A program made the translations under genes and the position numbers. From contig NZ_CANLRL010000002.1 in the NCBI RefSeq assembly GCF_947493595.1, forward strand, positions 620,001-684,000: a DNA stretch of 64,000 nucleotides. The letters are read 5' to 3'. This document shows positions 15,204-22,851 of this stretch, in pieces. Under the pieces are notes generated by a model that searched no databases, had not been told where the DNA came from, and saw only the letters and a list, made by a program, of their open reading frames with translations. Position 1 is the first letter of the stretch. Every line of letters starts with the position of its first letter. Source of the stretch: an uncultured Shimia sp. (GTDB lineage Bacteria > Pseudomonadota > Alphaproteobacteria > Rhodobacterales > Rhodobacteraceae).

Positions 15204-16664
15204 TTAACCTTGGCTGAGCGCGCGGGCGATGCGGGCTACACCTTCGGGGATGCGCTCAGACGGAATGGAGGAATAGCCAAGACGGTAGAAGTTTTTGGGT
15301 GGGGATTCGTTTGTGAAGAACGAGTGGCCGGGCTCAATGAGCACGCCATCAGACTTAAGCGTCTGTGCAAGTGCTTCGGTATCCACCTCAGAATTGGCCT
15401 GCATCCAGAAAGAGGATCCGCCAAAGGCGCCTTGGCCTGCGACCGTTAAGCCATAGTGCTCAATTGCATCCTGCATGACGGCGCGGCGGGCCTTTAGGGC
15501 TTCGCGGATGCGGCGGATGAGGGCGTCGTAGTGGCCCAGCGACAGGAAATAGGCGGCGGTGCGTTGGATGTGACCGGGCGGGTGGCGAATAACGGAGGCA
15601 CGCAGGGCGCGGGCCTCGCGGATGAAGGCTTCGGAGCCTACGAGATATCCAAGGCGAAGGCCGGGGAAGAGCGATTTTGAGAAGCTGCCAACATAGATCA
15701 CGCGGCCTTCGGTATCGAGTGATTTCAGCGCGGGAGAGGGCGCGTCCAAAAAGGACATTTCAAATTCGTAGTCGTCTTCAACCACCAAGGCGTCGATGTT
15801 GCGGGCGTGTTCCAACAGGGCGTGACGGCGGTCCATCGGCATGGTGGCGGTGGTCGGGCATTGGTGGCTGGGTGTGGTGAAAATCACATCGGCTTCGTTT
15901 GGGATCAGTGCGGGGTTGAGCCCGTCGCGGTCCACGTCAATGGCGTCCACGTGGCAGCGTGATTGGTTCAGGATGTCGCGCAGCGCATGATAGCAGGGAT
16001 TTTCAATAGCGGCGGTGCGGCGTTGGGTCAGCAGGATTTGTGCCGCGATCCAGAGGGCGTTTTGGGCGCCTAGGGTGATCAGGATTTCTTCGGGGCGGGC
16101 GATGATGCCACGGCGGGGCAAGGTGTTGCGGGCGATGAATTCGACCAATTCTGGATCGTCTTGGTCGTAGTAGTCGGCGGTGAGCGCGGTGAAGTCCTTT
16201 TGCCCCAAAGCCTGCAAGGCGCAGAGCCGCCAATTGGCGTGGTCAAACAGGCTTGGATCGGTTTGTCCGTAGACAAAGGGAAAGCGGTAATTGGCCCAAT
16301 CTTTGGGTTTGTCCGGCGTATCGCCGCCGGTATAGCGACGTCCCAACGCGCGGGCCCAATCGATGCGGTCTTCGCGCGGTTTGGGCGGATCAAAAGACGG
16401 CGGGACTGGGGCGTTTTCGCTGACGTAGTAACCGGATCGACCGCGGGAGGTCAGGTAGTCATTGGCCAGTAGTTCGGTGTAGGCGAGCGTCACAGTGATG
16501 CGGGACACGCCGAGGTGCGTGGCCAGTTTGCGCGATGAGGGCAGTTTCTCGCCACGTCGAAACCGACCTGAGAGAATGCCTTCGGCGATGAGTTGCTGAA
16601 TTTGCGCCTGCAGTGTTCCCTGAAAACCGGGTGCAAGAAAGAAGGTTTCGACAGATATGGCCAT
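15204..16664 (-). CDS. tauR: taurine-responsive MocR-type regulator TauR
   Basis: This 486-residue MocR/GabR-type protein has an N-terminal GntR winged helix (residues about 15-85: IAEGILSGRFRRGEKLPSSRKLATHLGVSRITVTLAYTELLANDYL) joined to an aminotransferase-fold domain. The latter holds the PLP lysine in YVGSFSKSLFPGLRLGYLVG. TauR activates taurine genes when it senses taurine with PLP. It lies between xsc and a GNAT gene. No SD is seen before the ATG at 16664; a TATAGC hexamer ends 8 bases before it, so the mRNA may be leaderless. A TauR box pair spans this region, implying autoregulation. Confidence 0.88.
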   Translation of the reverse strand: MAISVETFFLAPGFQGTLQAQIQQLIAEGILSGRFRRGEKLPSSRKLATHLGVSRITVTLAYTELLANDYLTSRGRSGYYVSENAPVPPSFDPPKPREDRIDWARALGRRYTGGDTPDKPKDWANYRFPFVYGQTDPSLFDHANWRLCALQALGQKDFTALTADYYDQDDPELVEFIARNTLPRRGIIARPEEILITLGAQNALWIAAQILLTQRRTAAIENPCYHALRDILNQSRCHVDAIDVDRDGLNPALIPNEADVIFTTPSHQCPTTATMPMDRRHALLEHARNIDALVVEDDYEFEMSFLDAPSPALKSLDTEGRVIYVGSFSKSLFPGLRLGYLVGSEAFIREARALRASVIRHPPGHIQRTAAYFLSLGHYDALIRRIREALKARRAVMQDAIEHYGLTVAGQGAFGGSSFWMQANSEVDTEALAQTLKSDGVLIEPGHSFFTNESPPKNFYRLGYSSIPSERIPEGVARIARALSQG

Positions 16665-16672
16665 TTGGGGAG

Positions 16673-16709
16673 GCTATACTGGACTTATGTGGCGTGCAAA
16701 CTGGACTTT
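16673..16709 (-). promoter_or_regulatory. tauR promoter with TauR box pair
   Basis: CTGGACTTA (16679-16687) and CTGGACTTT (16701-16709) are direct repeats 22 bases apart on the + strand, opposite in orientation to those before xsc and tpa. On the minus strand a possible promoter TTTGCA-N16-TATAGC (-10 at 16673-16678) places transcription start at or next to the tauR ATG. The far repeat touches the GNAT stop codon. Confidence 0.5.
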
Positions 16710-17293
16710 CACTTTTGAGTCGCAGCCGTTAGCTTGTGCTCTAGGTTTGCGCGTACTGCAGGCCATTCGTGTTGGCAGATCGAGTAGACCGCAGTGTCAC
16801 GCAAAGTGCCGTTGGCCATGATCATGTGGTTGCGCAAAACACCGTCAAATTTTGCACCAAGACGCTCAATGGCGTTGCGTGAGGCGCGGTTCATGAAATG
16901 GGTGCGAAACTCCACTGCGATGCAGGCCAGATCGTCAAAGGCGTGGCGCAGCATCAGCAGTTTGCATTCGGTGTTCATAGGCCCGCGCTGGACCGATGCG
17001 CGATACCAAGTGGATCCGATTTCCACCCGCCGATTGGTTGCGTCGGCGTTCATATAGGTGGTCATGCCCACGGCTTTGCCCTTCGGATCAAGGATGGCAA
17101 AGGGCGTCATGCCAGAAGTTGCGTTCCGCGCGTCAATGTTGGCGGGCACGTCACTGGGGGCGGGCACCATGGTGTACCAAAGAGAAGCCAGATCACCGTC
17201 AGCGGAGGCCTCTGCCAAATCTTGGGCGTGGTCCTGAGAAAGCGGGGCCAGTGACACATATGTGCCAGACAAAGAGACTGGGGCGGGCCACAT
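16709..17293 (-). CDS. GNAT family N-acetyltransferase in taurine island
   Basis: This 194-residue protein fits the RimJ/RimL-like GNAT branch: PISLRPL-like start (WPAPVSLSGTYVSLAPLSQDHAQDL), a VGMTTYMNADATNRRVEIGSTWYRASVQRGPMNTECKLLMLRHAF core for acetyl-CoA binding, and THFMNRASRNAIERLGAKFDGVLRNHM at the end. Members acetylate amino groups of proteins or small molecules, and the substrate cannot be read from sequence. I chose the ATG at 17293, with AAAGGA 6 bases before it, over the earlier track start. It sits between tpa and tauR on the same strand, so a role linked to taurine, its amine products or acetyl-CoA overflow is possible but unproven. Confidence 0.75.
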   Translation of the reverse strand: MWPAPVSLSGTYVSLAPLSQDHAQDLAEASADGDLASLWYTMVPAPSDVPANIDARNATSGMTPFAILDPKGKAVGMTTYMNADATNRRVEIGSTWYRASVQRGPMNTECKLLMLRHAFDDLACIAVEFRTHFMNRASRNAIERLGAKFDGVLRNHMIMANGTLRDTAVYSICQHEWPAVRANLEHKLTAATQK

Positions 17294-17348
17294 GGATTTT
17301 CCTTTCACAGAAACAAGCGCCACCCGCCCCATGAGGCAAGCGGCGCGG

Positions 17349-17374
17349 GGTGACGGCGGGAGGACACCGTCACC
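17349..17374 (-). other. intercistronic stem-loop between tpa and GNAT gene
   Basis: GGTGACGG and CCGTCACC form a perfect 8-bp stem with a 10-base loop in the 99-base gap after tpa. No U-tract follows in the leftward direction. It may protect the tpa transcript or attenuate read-through. Confidence 0.45.
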
Positions 17375-17392
17375 TGACGTTGCAGTTCTGTT

Positions 17393-18793
17393 TTAGCCAA
17401 ACACTTTGGTCAGCGCGTTGTCGACCGCATCGGTGATGGCGTCGATGTCATCTGCGGTGGCGATCAGTGCCGGGGAGAAAGCAATCACGTTGTTGCGGCC
17501 CGGTACCGAGCGGTTGGCCGCACCGATAATCACGCCTTGCGCTCCGCAATCGCCAACAATGGCGGCGATGTCGGCTTCGTCCACCGGTTCCTTGGTCTCG
17601 CGGTCTTTCACAAGCTCACACCCAAGGAACAGGCCTTTGCCGCGCACGTCGCCGATGACCTCGTGCTTCTCCATCAGAGCCTGAAGGTTGGCCATCATGC
17701 GCTCGCCCATGGCGGTGCAATTTTCCAGCAGGCCTTCTTCTTCGATGATCGCCATGTTTTCCAGCGCTGCGGCAGGGCCAGCGGTGCAGCCACCAAACGT
17801 GGAGATGTCGCGGAAGTGGTCCAGCTTGTCAGACGGGTCAGACTTGAACATCTCGAAGACTTCTTCGGTGGTGACCATGCAGGAGATCGCCGCGTAGCCT
17901 GAGGCCACCCCTTTGGCCATGGTCACAAAGTCTGGCTTGATGCCGTAGTGCTGATAGCCAAACCAGTGGGTGCCGGTGCGGCCGATGCCGCAGACCACTT
18001 CGTCGATGTGCAGTAGGATGTCGTACTGTTTGCAAATTTCCTGCACACGGTCCCAATAGCCCTCGGGCGGGGTGATCACGCCACCGCCTGCGGTCACGGG
18101 TTCAAGGCAAAGGGCGCCGACGGTGTCTGCGCCTTCACGCAGAATCACCTCTTCGATCTGGTTTGCGGCGGCGATTCCGAACTCGCGTCCGGACAGATGG
18201 CCGAGCCCCAACTCGTCTTTGCGATACTCCATGCAATGTGGCACACGCACGAAGTCTGGCGCGAACGGGCCGTATTGCATGTTGCGTTCGTCCTGTCCCC
18301 CGGCGGACATCGCGGCCAAAGTGGAACCGTGGTAGTCGCGGTCGCGGTAGAGAATTTTGGTTTTCTTGCCGCCGTACTTCTTATGGGCAATCTGGCGGAT
18401 CAGTTTGAAGGCTTTCTCATTCGCTTCTGAGCCGGAGTTGCAGTAGTATACGCGGCTCATGCCGGGCATTTTTTCAATCAGCTTCTCGGCATAGAGCGCA
18501 CCTGGCACGTTGCCTGCGGCGTTGGCGAAATAGCACATTTTCATCAGGTTGGCGTGTACCGCATTGGCGATGCGCTCGCGGCCATAGCCGACGTTAACGG
18601 TCCAGACCGCGCCGGAGACGGCGTCGATGTACTCTTTGCCGTTTTGATCCCATACGCGCATGCCTTTGCCTTCGATGATGATGCGAGGATCATTGGTTTC
18701 GAACGGCTTGTGCTGCACAAGATGGTGCCATACGTGCGCTTTGTCTGCGTTCACGACATGGCTGAGGTCGTTGTCTTTCAATGTGCCATCCAT
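17393..18793 (-). CDS. tpa: taurine--pyruvate aminotransferase Tpa
   Basis: This 466-residue class III aminotransferase moves the amino group of taurine to pyruvate, giving sulfoacetaldehyde and alanine, the entry step before Xsc. Visible features are the PLP phosphate-binding YYCNSGSEANEKAFKLIRQ, the Asp in LLHIDEVVCGIGRTG, and the Schiff-base Lys in PDFVTMAKGVASGYAAISC. Opening residues NDLSHVVNADKAHVWHHLVQHKPFE fit Tpa. GGGAG lies 9 bases before the ATG. It is the promoter-proximal gene of the leftward set tpa-GNAT-tauR-xsc-pta and has a TauR-box promoter. Alanine dehydrogenase, which would recycle alanine, is not in the window. Confidence 0.92.
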   Translation of the reverse strand: MDGTLKDNDLSHVVNADKAHVWHHLVQHKPFETNDPRIIIEGKGMRVWDQNGKEYIDAVSGAVWTVNVGYGRERIANAVHANLMKMCYFANAAGNVPGALYAEKLIEKMPGMSRVYYCNSGSEANEKAFKLIRQIAHKKYGGKKTKILYRDRDYHGSTLAAMSAGGQDERNMQYGPFAPDFVRVPHCMEYRKDELGLGHLSGREFGIAAANQIEEVILREGADTVGALCLEPVTAGGGVITPPEGYWDRVQEICKQYDILLHIDEVVCGIGRTGTHWFGYQHYGIKPDFVTMAKGVASGYAAISCMVTTEEVFEMFKSDPSDKLDHFRDISTFGGCTAGPAAALENMAIIEEEGLLENCTAMGERMMANLQALMEKHEVIGDVRGKGLFLGCELVKDRETKEPVDEADIAAIVGDCGAQGVIIGAANRSVPGRNNVIAFSPALIATADDIDAITDAVDNALTKVFG

Positions 18794-19197
18794 GGCGCGA
18801 GTCTCCCTAGTATCGAGTCTACTTTAAGTTGCTGTGTGGACGCGGATCACGCCCGTTGTGACGATTTCCAATCCATCCTCGCGACTTTTTCAAGCAAGAT
18901 TATAGGGCCAGAAAATTTGCCTGTGTAAGGCCAGTATTCTGACGGCATGCGTCCAAAAAGAGGTGAAGATGGCTTCAAAACCCTAATTTATAACGATTTC
19001 AACCAAACGGTCAAATTTTTTTGTATGGCCAAAGACACGGGTTCGTGTTGGCGAATTGCTGAAAAAAACATTGATCGGTGTCCAAATTTCCGCTCCCCTC
19101 AAGGAGGACGCGCATTGCCGGTGATCAAAAAAGAGGCTCAAGGCCCGACGACCCCGGCTCGAATTTCGCGCCAGAATCGACAACGGGAGAAATGATT
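18794..19197. other. tpa-tauA divergent regulatory region
   Basis: This 404-base gap has no credible gene. It holds the TauR box pair and tpa promoter at its left third. An A/T-rich stretch (about 18975-19030, with AATTTATAACG and a seven-T run) could serve the tauA promoter or an upstream element. No second TauR pair oriented toward tauA was found, so the single pair may serve both directions. Confidence 0.5.
18899..18934 (-). promoter_or_regulatory. TauR box pair and tpa promoter
   Basis: On the minus strand CTGGCCTTA and CTGGCCCTA lie 23 bases apart. A perfect -10 hexamer TATAAT (18899-18904) overlaps the end of the second box, and TTACAC within the first box sits 18 bases upstream as a poor -35. 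This is the layout of an activator-dependent MocR promoter. It lies about 105 bases before the tpa ATG. Confidence 0.65.
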
Positions 19198-20196
19198 ATG
19201 AGCTTGAAAACGACGCTGATGGGTGCGGCGGCCTCGACCGCTATGTTGCTGGGAGCGCAGGCGGCAATGGCCGACGAGATTACGGTGGCCTACTTCCTTG
19301 AATGGCCGATGCCGTTCCAATACGCCAAGCAGACCGGCATGTATGAAGAAGCCATGGGCACCAAGATCAATTGGGTGAGCTTTGACACCGGCACCGCGAT
19401 GAGTGCGGCAATGGCCTCTGGTGACGTGCAGATTTCTGTGAGCCAAGGTGTGCCGCCGTTTGTGGTTGCAGCCTCGGCGGGTCAGGACATCCAGATTGTA
19501 GATGTGGCCGTGAGCTATTCCGACAACGACAACTGCGTAGTGGCGGCGGGTCTTGAGATCGACAAAGACAGTGCGGCGGAGCTGGCCGGTAAGAAAGTGG
19601 CCGTGCCATTGGGCACTGCGGCGCATTACGGTTTCCTGAGCCAAATGAACCACTTCGGTGTGGATGTGGCCTCCATGGAAGTGGTGGACATGGCGCCTGC
19701 GGAAGGTGCTGCGGCACTGGCACAGGGATCGCTGGACATGGCCTGTGGCTGGGGCGGCGCGCTGCGTCGTATGACCGAGCATGGCAACGTGCTTTTGACC
19801 GGGGCTGAGAAAGAAGAGCTGGGCATTCTGGTGTTTGACGCCACCACAGCGCCTGCATCTTACATTGCCGAAGAAGGCGAGATGCTGGCCAAGTTCCTCG
19901 CTGTGACAGCCGAAGCCAACGCAATGTGGGCAGACAAAGACAATCAGGCGAAGATGCTGCCTGTGATTGCCAAAGATGCCGGTATGACAGAGGAAGACAC
20001 GGCCTCCACACTTGCGACCTTCAAATTCCCAACTGTGGATGAACAGCTGAGCGGCGCTTGGCTGGGCGGCACAGCGCAGGACTTCATGAAAGGTGTTGCG
20101 GGCGTGTTTGTTGGCGCGGGGTCGATCCCAAGCGCATTGGACAGCTATGATGGCGCGGTGAACACTGGCCCGTTGGACGCTGCCAAAGGCATGTAA
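19198..20196 (+). CDS. tauA: taurine ABC transporter substrate-binding protein TauA
   Basis: This 332-residue periplasmic binding protein begins with a Sec signal peptide (MSLKTTLMGAAASTAMLLGAQAAMA, cleavage likely after AMA). The mature part starts DEITVAYFLEWPMPFQYAKQTG and belongs to the SsuA/TauA (NMT1-like) family, with the SVSQGVPPFVVAASAGQDIQIV region expected of the ligand cleft. It delivers taurine to TauBC. I chose the second ATG of ATGATTATG, giving 8 bases after GGAG; the track start at 19078 lacks a signal peptide at its N-terminus. It is divergent from tpa and heads tauABC. Confidence 0.9.
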   Translation: MSLKTTLMGAAASTAMLLGAQAAMADEITVAYFLEWPMPFQYAKQTGMYEEAMGTKINWVSFDTGTAMSAAMASGDVQISVSQGVPPFVVAASAGQDIQIVDVAVSYSDNDNCVVAAGLEIDKDSAAELAGKKVAVPLGTAAHYGFLSQMNHFGVDVASMEVVDMAPAEGAAALAQGSLDMACGWGGALRRMTEHGNVLLTGAEKEELGILVFDATTAPASYIAEEGEMLAKFLAVTAEANAMWADKDNQAKMLPVIAKDAGMTEEDTASTLATFKFPTVDEQLSGAWLGGTAQDFMKGVAGVFVGAGSIPSALDSYDGAVNTGPLDAAKGM

Positions 20197-20319
20197 GCAC
20201 AAAGAATGACAAAGCCTGCACCTTTGGATGTGGGCTTTGTTTTCAACGACTTCCCAATGAGAACAGGCGGGAAAACCGCCGTGCGTCGCGGGGGCGATGC
20301 CCAACGTCAGATAGGGACC

Positions 20320-21156
20320 ATGAGTGTAACATCAGAAAAAGACACGTCGGACCGGGGTTTATCCATCGAAAATCTGTCCATGCGCTTTGACCTGCCCAAC
20401 GGCAGCCATGTTCAGGCGTTAAAGGACGTGAGCCTTGATCTCAAGCAAGGCGAATTGTTGAGCGTGCTGGGGCCTTCGGGCTGCGGCAAAACCACATTGT
20501 TGAACATTGTGGCAGGATTTTTGGCGCCCACGGAAGGGCGAATTGTGCTGAACGGGCACCAAGTGTTTGGGCCGGATGCCGAGCGTGGCATGGTGTTCCA
20601 GCAAGGTGCGTTGTTTGAGTGGATGAGCGTGCGTGACAATGTGCGATTTGGCCCTGATATGAAGGGCATGCCCAAGTCGGAGAGCGCCGAGATTGTGGAT
20701 CATCTACTCGACGTGGTGGGCTTGCAGGACTTCAAGGAAAAGATGGTCTACGAGCTGTCTGGCGGGATGCAGCAGCGTGTGGCTTTGGCGCGGTGCTTGG
20801 CCAATGACCCAGACGTGATCTTGATGGATGAACCATTGGGGGCGCTGGACGCGTTGACGCGGGAGAAGATGCAAAGTCTTGTGCTCAAGCTTTGGAAAGA
20901 AACCGGCAAGACCATCATTCTGATCACCCACTCGGTGGAAGAGGCGCTTTTGCTGGGAGAGCGGCTGTTGGTGATGGCGCCACGACCGGGACGTATCCAC
21001 AAGGAATACCGCCTGCCGTTTGCGGATATGGGCGTGGGCGCGGATTTGCGGGAGGTGAAAAAACATCCCGACTACGCGCCAACCCGCGAAGAGATCCTCA
21101 ACATGATTTGGAACATGGAAGAAGAGATCATGGGCCGCACTGAGGAGAATGCATAA
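20320..21156 (+). CDS. tauB: taurine ABC transporter ATPase TauB
   Basis: This 278-residue ABC ATPase has Walker A GPSGCGKTT, Q-loop VFQQGALFEWMSV, signature LSGGMQQRVALARCLA, Walker B VILMDEPLGALDALTR and the switch His in ITHSVEEAL. The family is nitrate/sulfonate/taurine. I chose the ATG at 20320 (MSVTSEKDTSDRG), where AGGGA lies just upstream. The track's earlier start at 20206 directly follows tauA and gives an odd extension. The C-terminus LNMIWNMEEEIMGRTEENA ends one base before the preferred tauC start. Confidence 0.9.
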   Translation: MSVTSEKDTSDRGLSIENLSMRFDLPNGSHVQALKDVSLDLKQGELLSVLGPSGCGKTTLLNIVAGFLAPTEGRIVLNGHQVFGPDAERGMVFQQGALFEWMSVRDNVRFGPDMKGMPKSESAEIVDHLLDVVGLQDFKEKMVYELSGGMQQRVALARCLANDPDVILMDEPLGALDALTREKMQSLVLKLWKETGKTIILITHSVEEALLLGERLLVMAPRPGRIHKEYRLPFADMGVGADLREVKKHPDYAPTREEILNMIWNMEEEIMGRTEENA

Positions 21157-21157
21157 G

Positions 21158-22495
21158 ATGGGACAGATTTTTGCAGATCTTGGCGGTGAGCTGATTACGC
21201 TTTTGATTTCGGTGGTGGGCGCGCTGCCGTATGTGGCGCTCTATGTGGGGCTGATACTGTTGGCCTCTTTCCTCTATACGCAGGTCAAGCAACGCCTTGC
21301 GGCAACGCAGGATTACACGTCGCTGAAAACGGTTACCTTTGGAGACGAAAGTGCGGTTATCTCCAACAAAGCGGCCTCGGTGATATCCATTGTGTTGATC
21401 TTTGTGATTTGGGGAGCCTTTACCGGATCATCATTGTTGCCCAAATTCCTGCACGCACCTGGTCCGTTTGTCGGTGAGGCGACGTTCACCTACACGGTGG
21501 AAGCCGAAGACGGCCAAAAGGCCGACGCGACAGTCAATGTTCTGGTGCACAAAGCGGGCGAAAAACCCGAGGCGCCTGTTGCCGCGGAGAATGACGGGAT
21601 TGCCAAAGATGACGTCCTTGTGGTGCAGGCTTACCGGTCAAAACTGCTGCGCTGGGATGCCAATGATGAGGTGACCCGTAAGGGCGGTGCTAAAATCATT
21701 GCCGTGGATGGGCAACCGATTGATCGGGACACCGATGTGCAGGTCGGTTTTGGCCGCGTGGCTTTGACCGACAAAGGCACGCTGAACTTTGAACCCTCCA
21801 AGGGCTGGCAGATGGAGAACATCTGGTTGCCTGCGCCGGAAAGCGTGTGGAAGCGGCTGATCTCGGTGAGCCAGGACGGGTATCAGAACGTCACATTGGC
21901 AGAGCACCTGAGCTATTCACTGTTCCGCGTGATTGTCGGTTTTGCATTGGGTGCGGCGGTTGGCATTCCGCTTGGCTATGCCATGGGCCTGTCCAATTGG
22001 TTCCGCGGCTGGTTTGATCCAATTGTGGAATTCATGCGCCCGGTGCCGCCTTTGGCGCTGATTCCTCTGGTGATCATCTGGGCCGGGATTGGCGAGCAGG
22101 GCAAAATCATTCTGTTGTTCCTTGCCGCACTGTGGATCATGGCGATTGGCGCGCGCTCCGGCGTGTCCGGCGTTAATATCACCAAGGTGCACGCAGCCTA
22201 TTCTCTTGGGGCAAGCAAAAAGCAGATCCTGCGTCATGTGATCATTCCAAACTCATTGCCAGAGATTTTCACAGCTGCCCGGGTTGCAATGGGGGTCTGT
22301 TGGGGCACGGTTGTGGCCGCAGAGCTTGTTGCGGCGGAAAAAGGTGTGGGTAAGATGATTGTGGCTGCATCTAAGTTTCAGGACACCGACATCGTTTTGA
22401 TGGGCATTATCCTGATTGGTATCATTGGCTTTGGAATTGATATGTTGATGCGCTGGGCCGAGAAATATCTGGTGCCATGGAAAGGCAGGGCTTGA
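21158..22495 (+). CDS. tauC: taurine ABC transporter permease TauC with inserted periplasmic domain
   Basis: At 445 residues this permease is far longer than the usual 250-280. Residues about 220-445 are the normal BPD_transp_1 permease, with the EAA-type loop TKVHAAYSLGASKKQILRHVIIPNSLPEIFTAARVAMGVCWGTVVAAE. Two helices precede it (about 15-45 and 75-95). Between HAPGPF and NIWLPAPESVWKRL, where normal TauC has no gap, about 120 residues are inserted; the topology predicts the periplasm. The insert contains FTYTVEAEDGQKADATVNVLV, like a cadherin-like beta-sandwich strand pair. The start ATG at 21158 is 10 bases after AGGAG; the earlier ATG is too close. A strong terminator follows. Confidence 0.85.
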   Translation: MGQIFADLGGELITLLISVVGALPYVALYVGLILLASFLYTQVKQRLAATQDYTSLKTVTFGDESAVISNKAASVISIVLIFVIWGAFTGSSLLPKFLHAPGPFVGEATFTYTVEAEDGQKADATVNVLVHKAGEKPEAPVAAENDGIAKDDVLVVQAYRSKLLRWDANDEVTRKGGAKIIAVDGQPIDRDTDVQVGFGRVALTDKGTLNFEPSKGWQMENIWLPAPESVWKRLISVSQDGYQNVTLAEHLSYSLFRVIVGFALGAAVGIPLGYAMGLSNWFRGWFDPIVEFMRPVPPLALIPLVIIWAGIGEQGKIILLFLAALWIMAIGARSGVSGVNITKVHAAYSLGASKKQILRHVIIPNSLPEIFTAARVAMGVCWGTVVAAELVAAEKGVGKMIVAASKFQDTDIVLMGIILIGIIGFGIDMLMRWAEKYLVPWKGRA

Positions 22496-22851
22496 TCTCG
22501 CGGAGCGGGGCCACCGCAAAATCCAGTAAGAAATGAAATCAGGACCGGTGCAAAAGCATCGGTCCTTTTTGCTGCGAAGGTTGACTTTGGCAGCGGGCAC
22601 TATATGTGGAGCGTGTCGTTGCGCAGCCGCGTGAGCATGCCGCGCCGGGGTTTGTCTTATCCTAAGAGACCTGACAGGCGCATCAGCGACACCTCTCGTT
22701 CCCATCACGCAGGGTTCCAACGGACAGGCCGGGCGTGCGCAAAATGATTTGTGCCGTGGCGGTGCTGCCGAACCCGATTGCGGCTCCAAGTGGGGCCGAT
22801 GACGTTTTGCTGCGTGGCGCCGAGGGCCTGCGCGGCGTGAAAGGACATTTT
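22496..22851. other. tauC-helicase intergenic region
   Basis: These 356 bases hold the tauABC terminator and then about 280 bases with no convincing gene. The ORF track reads the last 117 bases as an N-terminal extension of the helicase, but that part has no helicase homology. A long 5' leader for the helicase mRNA is possible, as is common for cold-inducible DEAD-box genes. Confidence 0.4.
22541..22570 (+). terminator. rho-independent terminator of tauABC
   Basis: AGGACCGGTGC, loop AAAA and GCATCGGTCCT form an 11-bp stem with one G-U pair, followed by a T-run. It lies 45 bases after the tauC stop. Confidence 0.9.

Noticed and set aside
12982-15207. 741-codon + strand ORF opposite pta and xsc
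   Set aside because: It is antisense to two strongly supported enzymes; the translation is low-complexity and G/H/V-rich as expected from a mirrored high-G+C gene.
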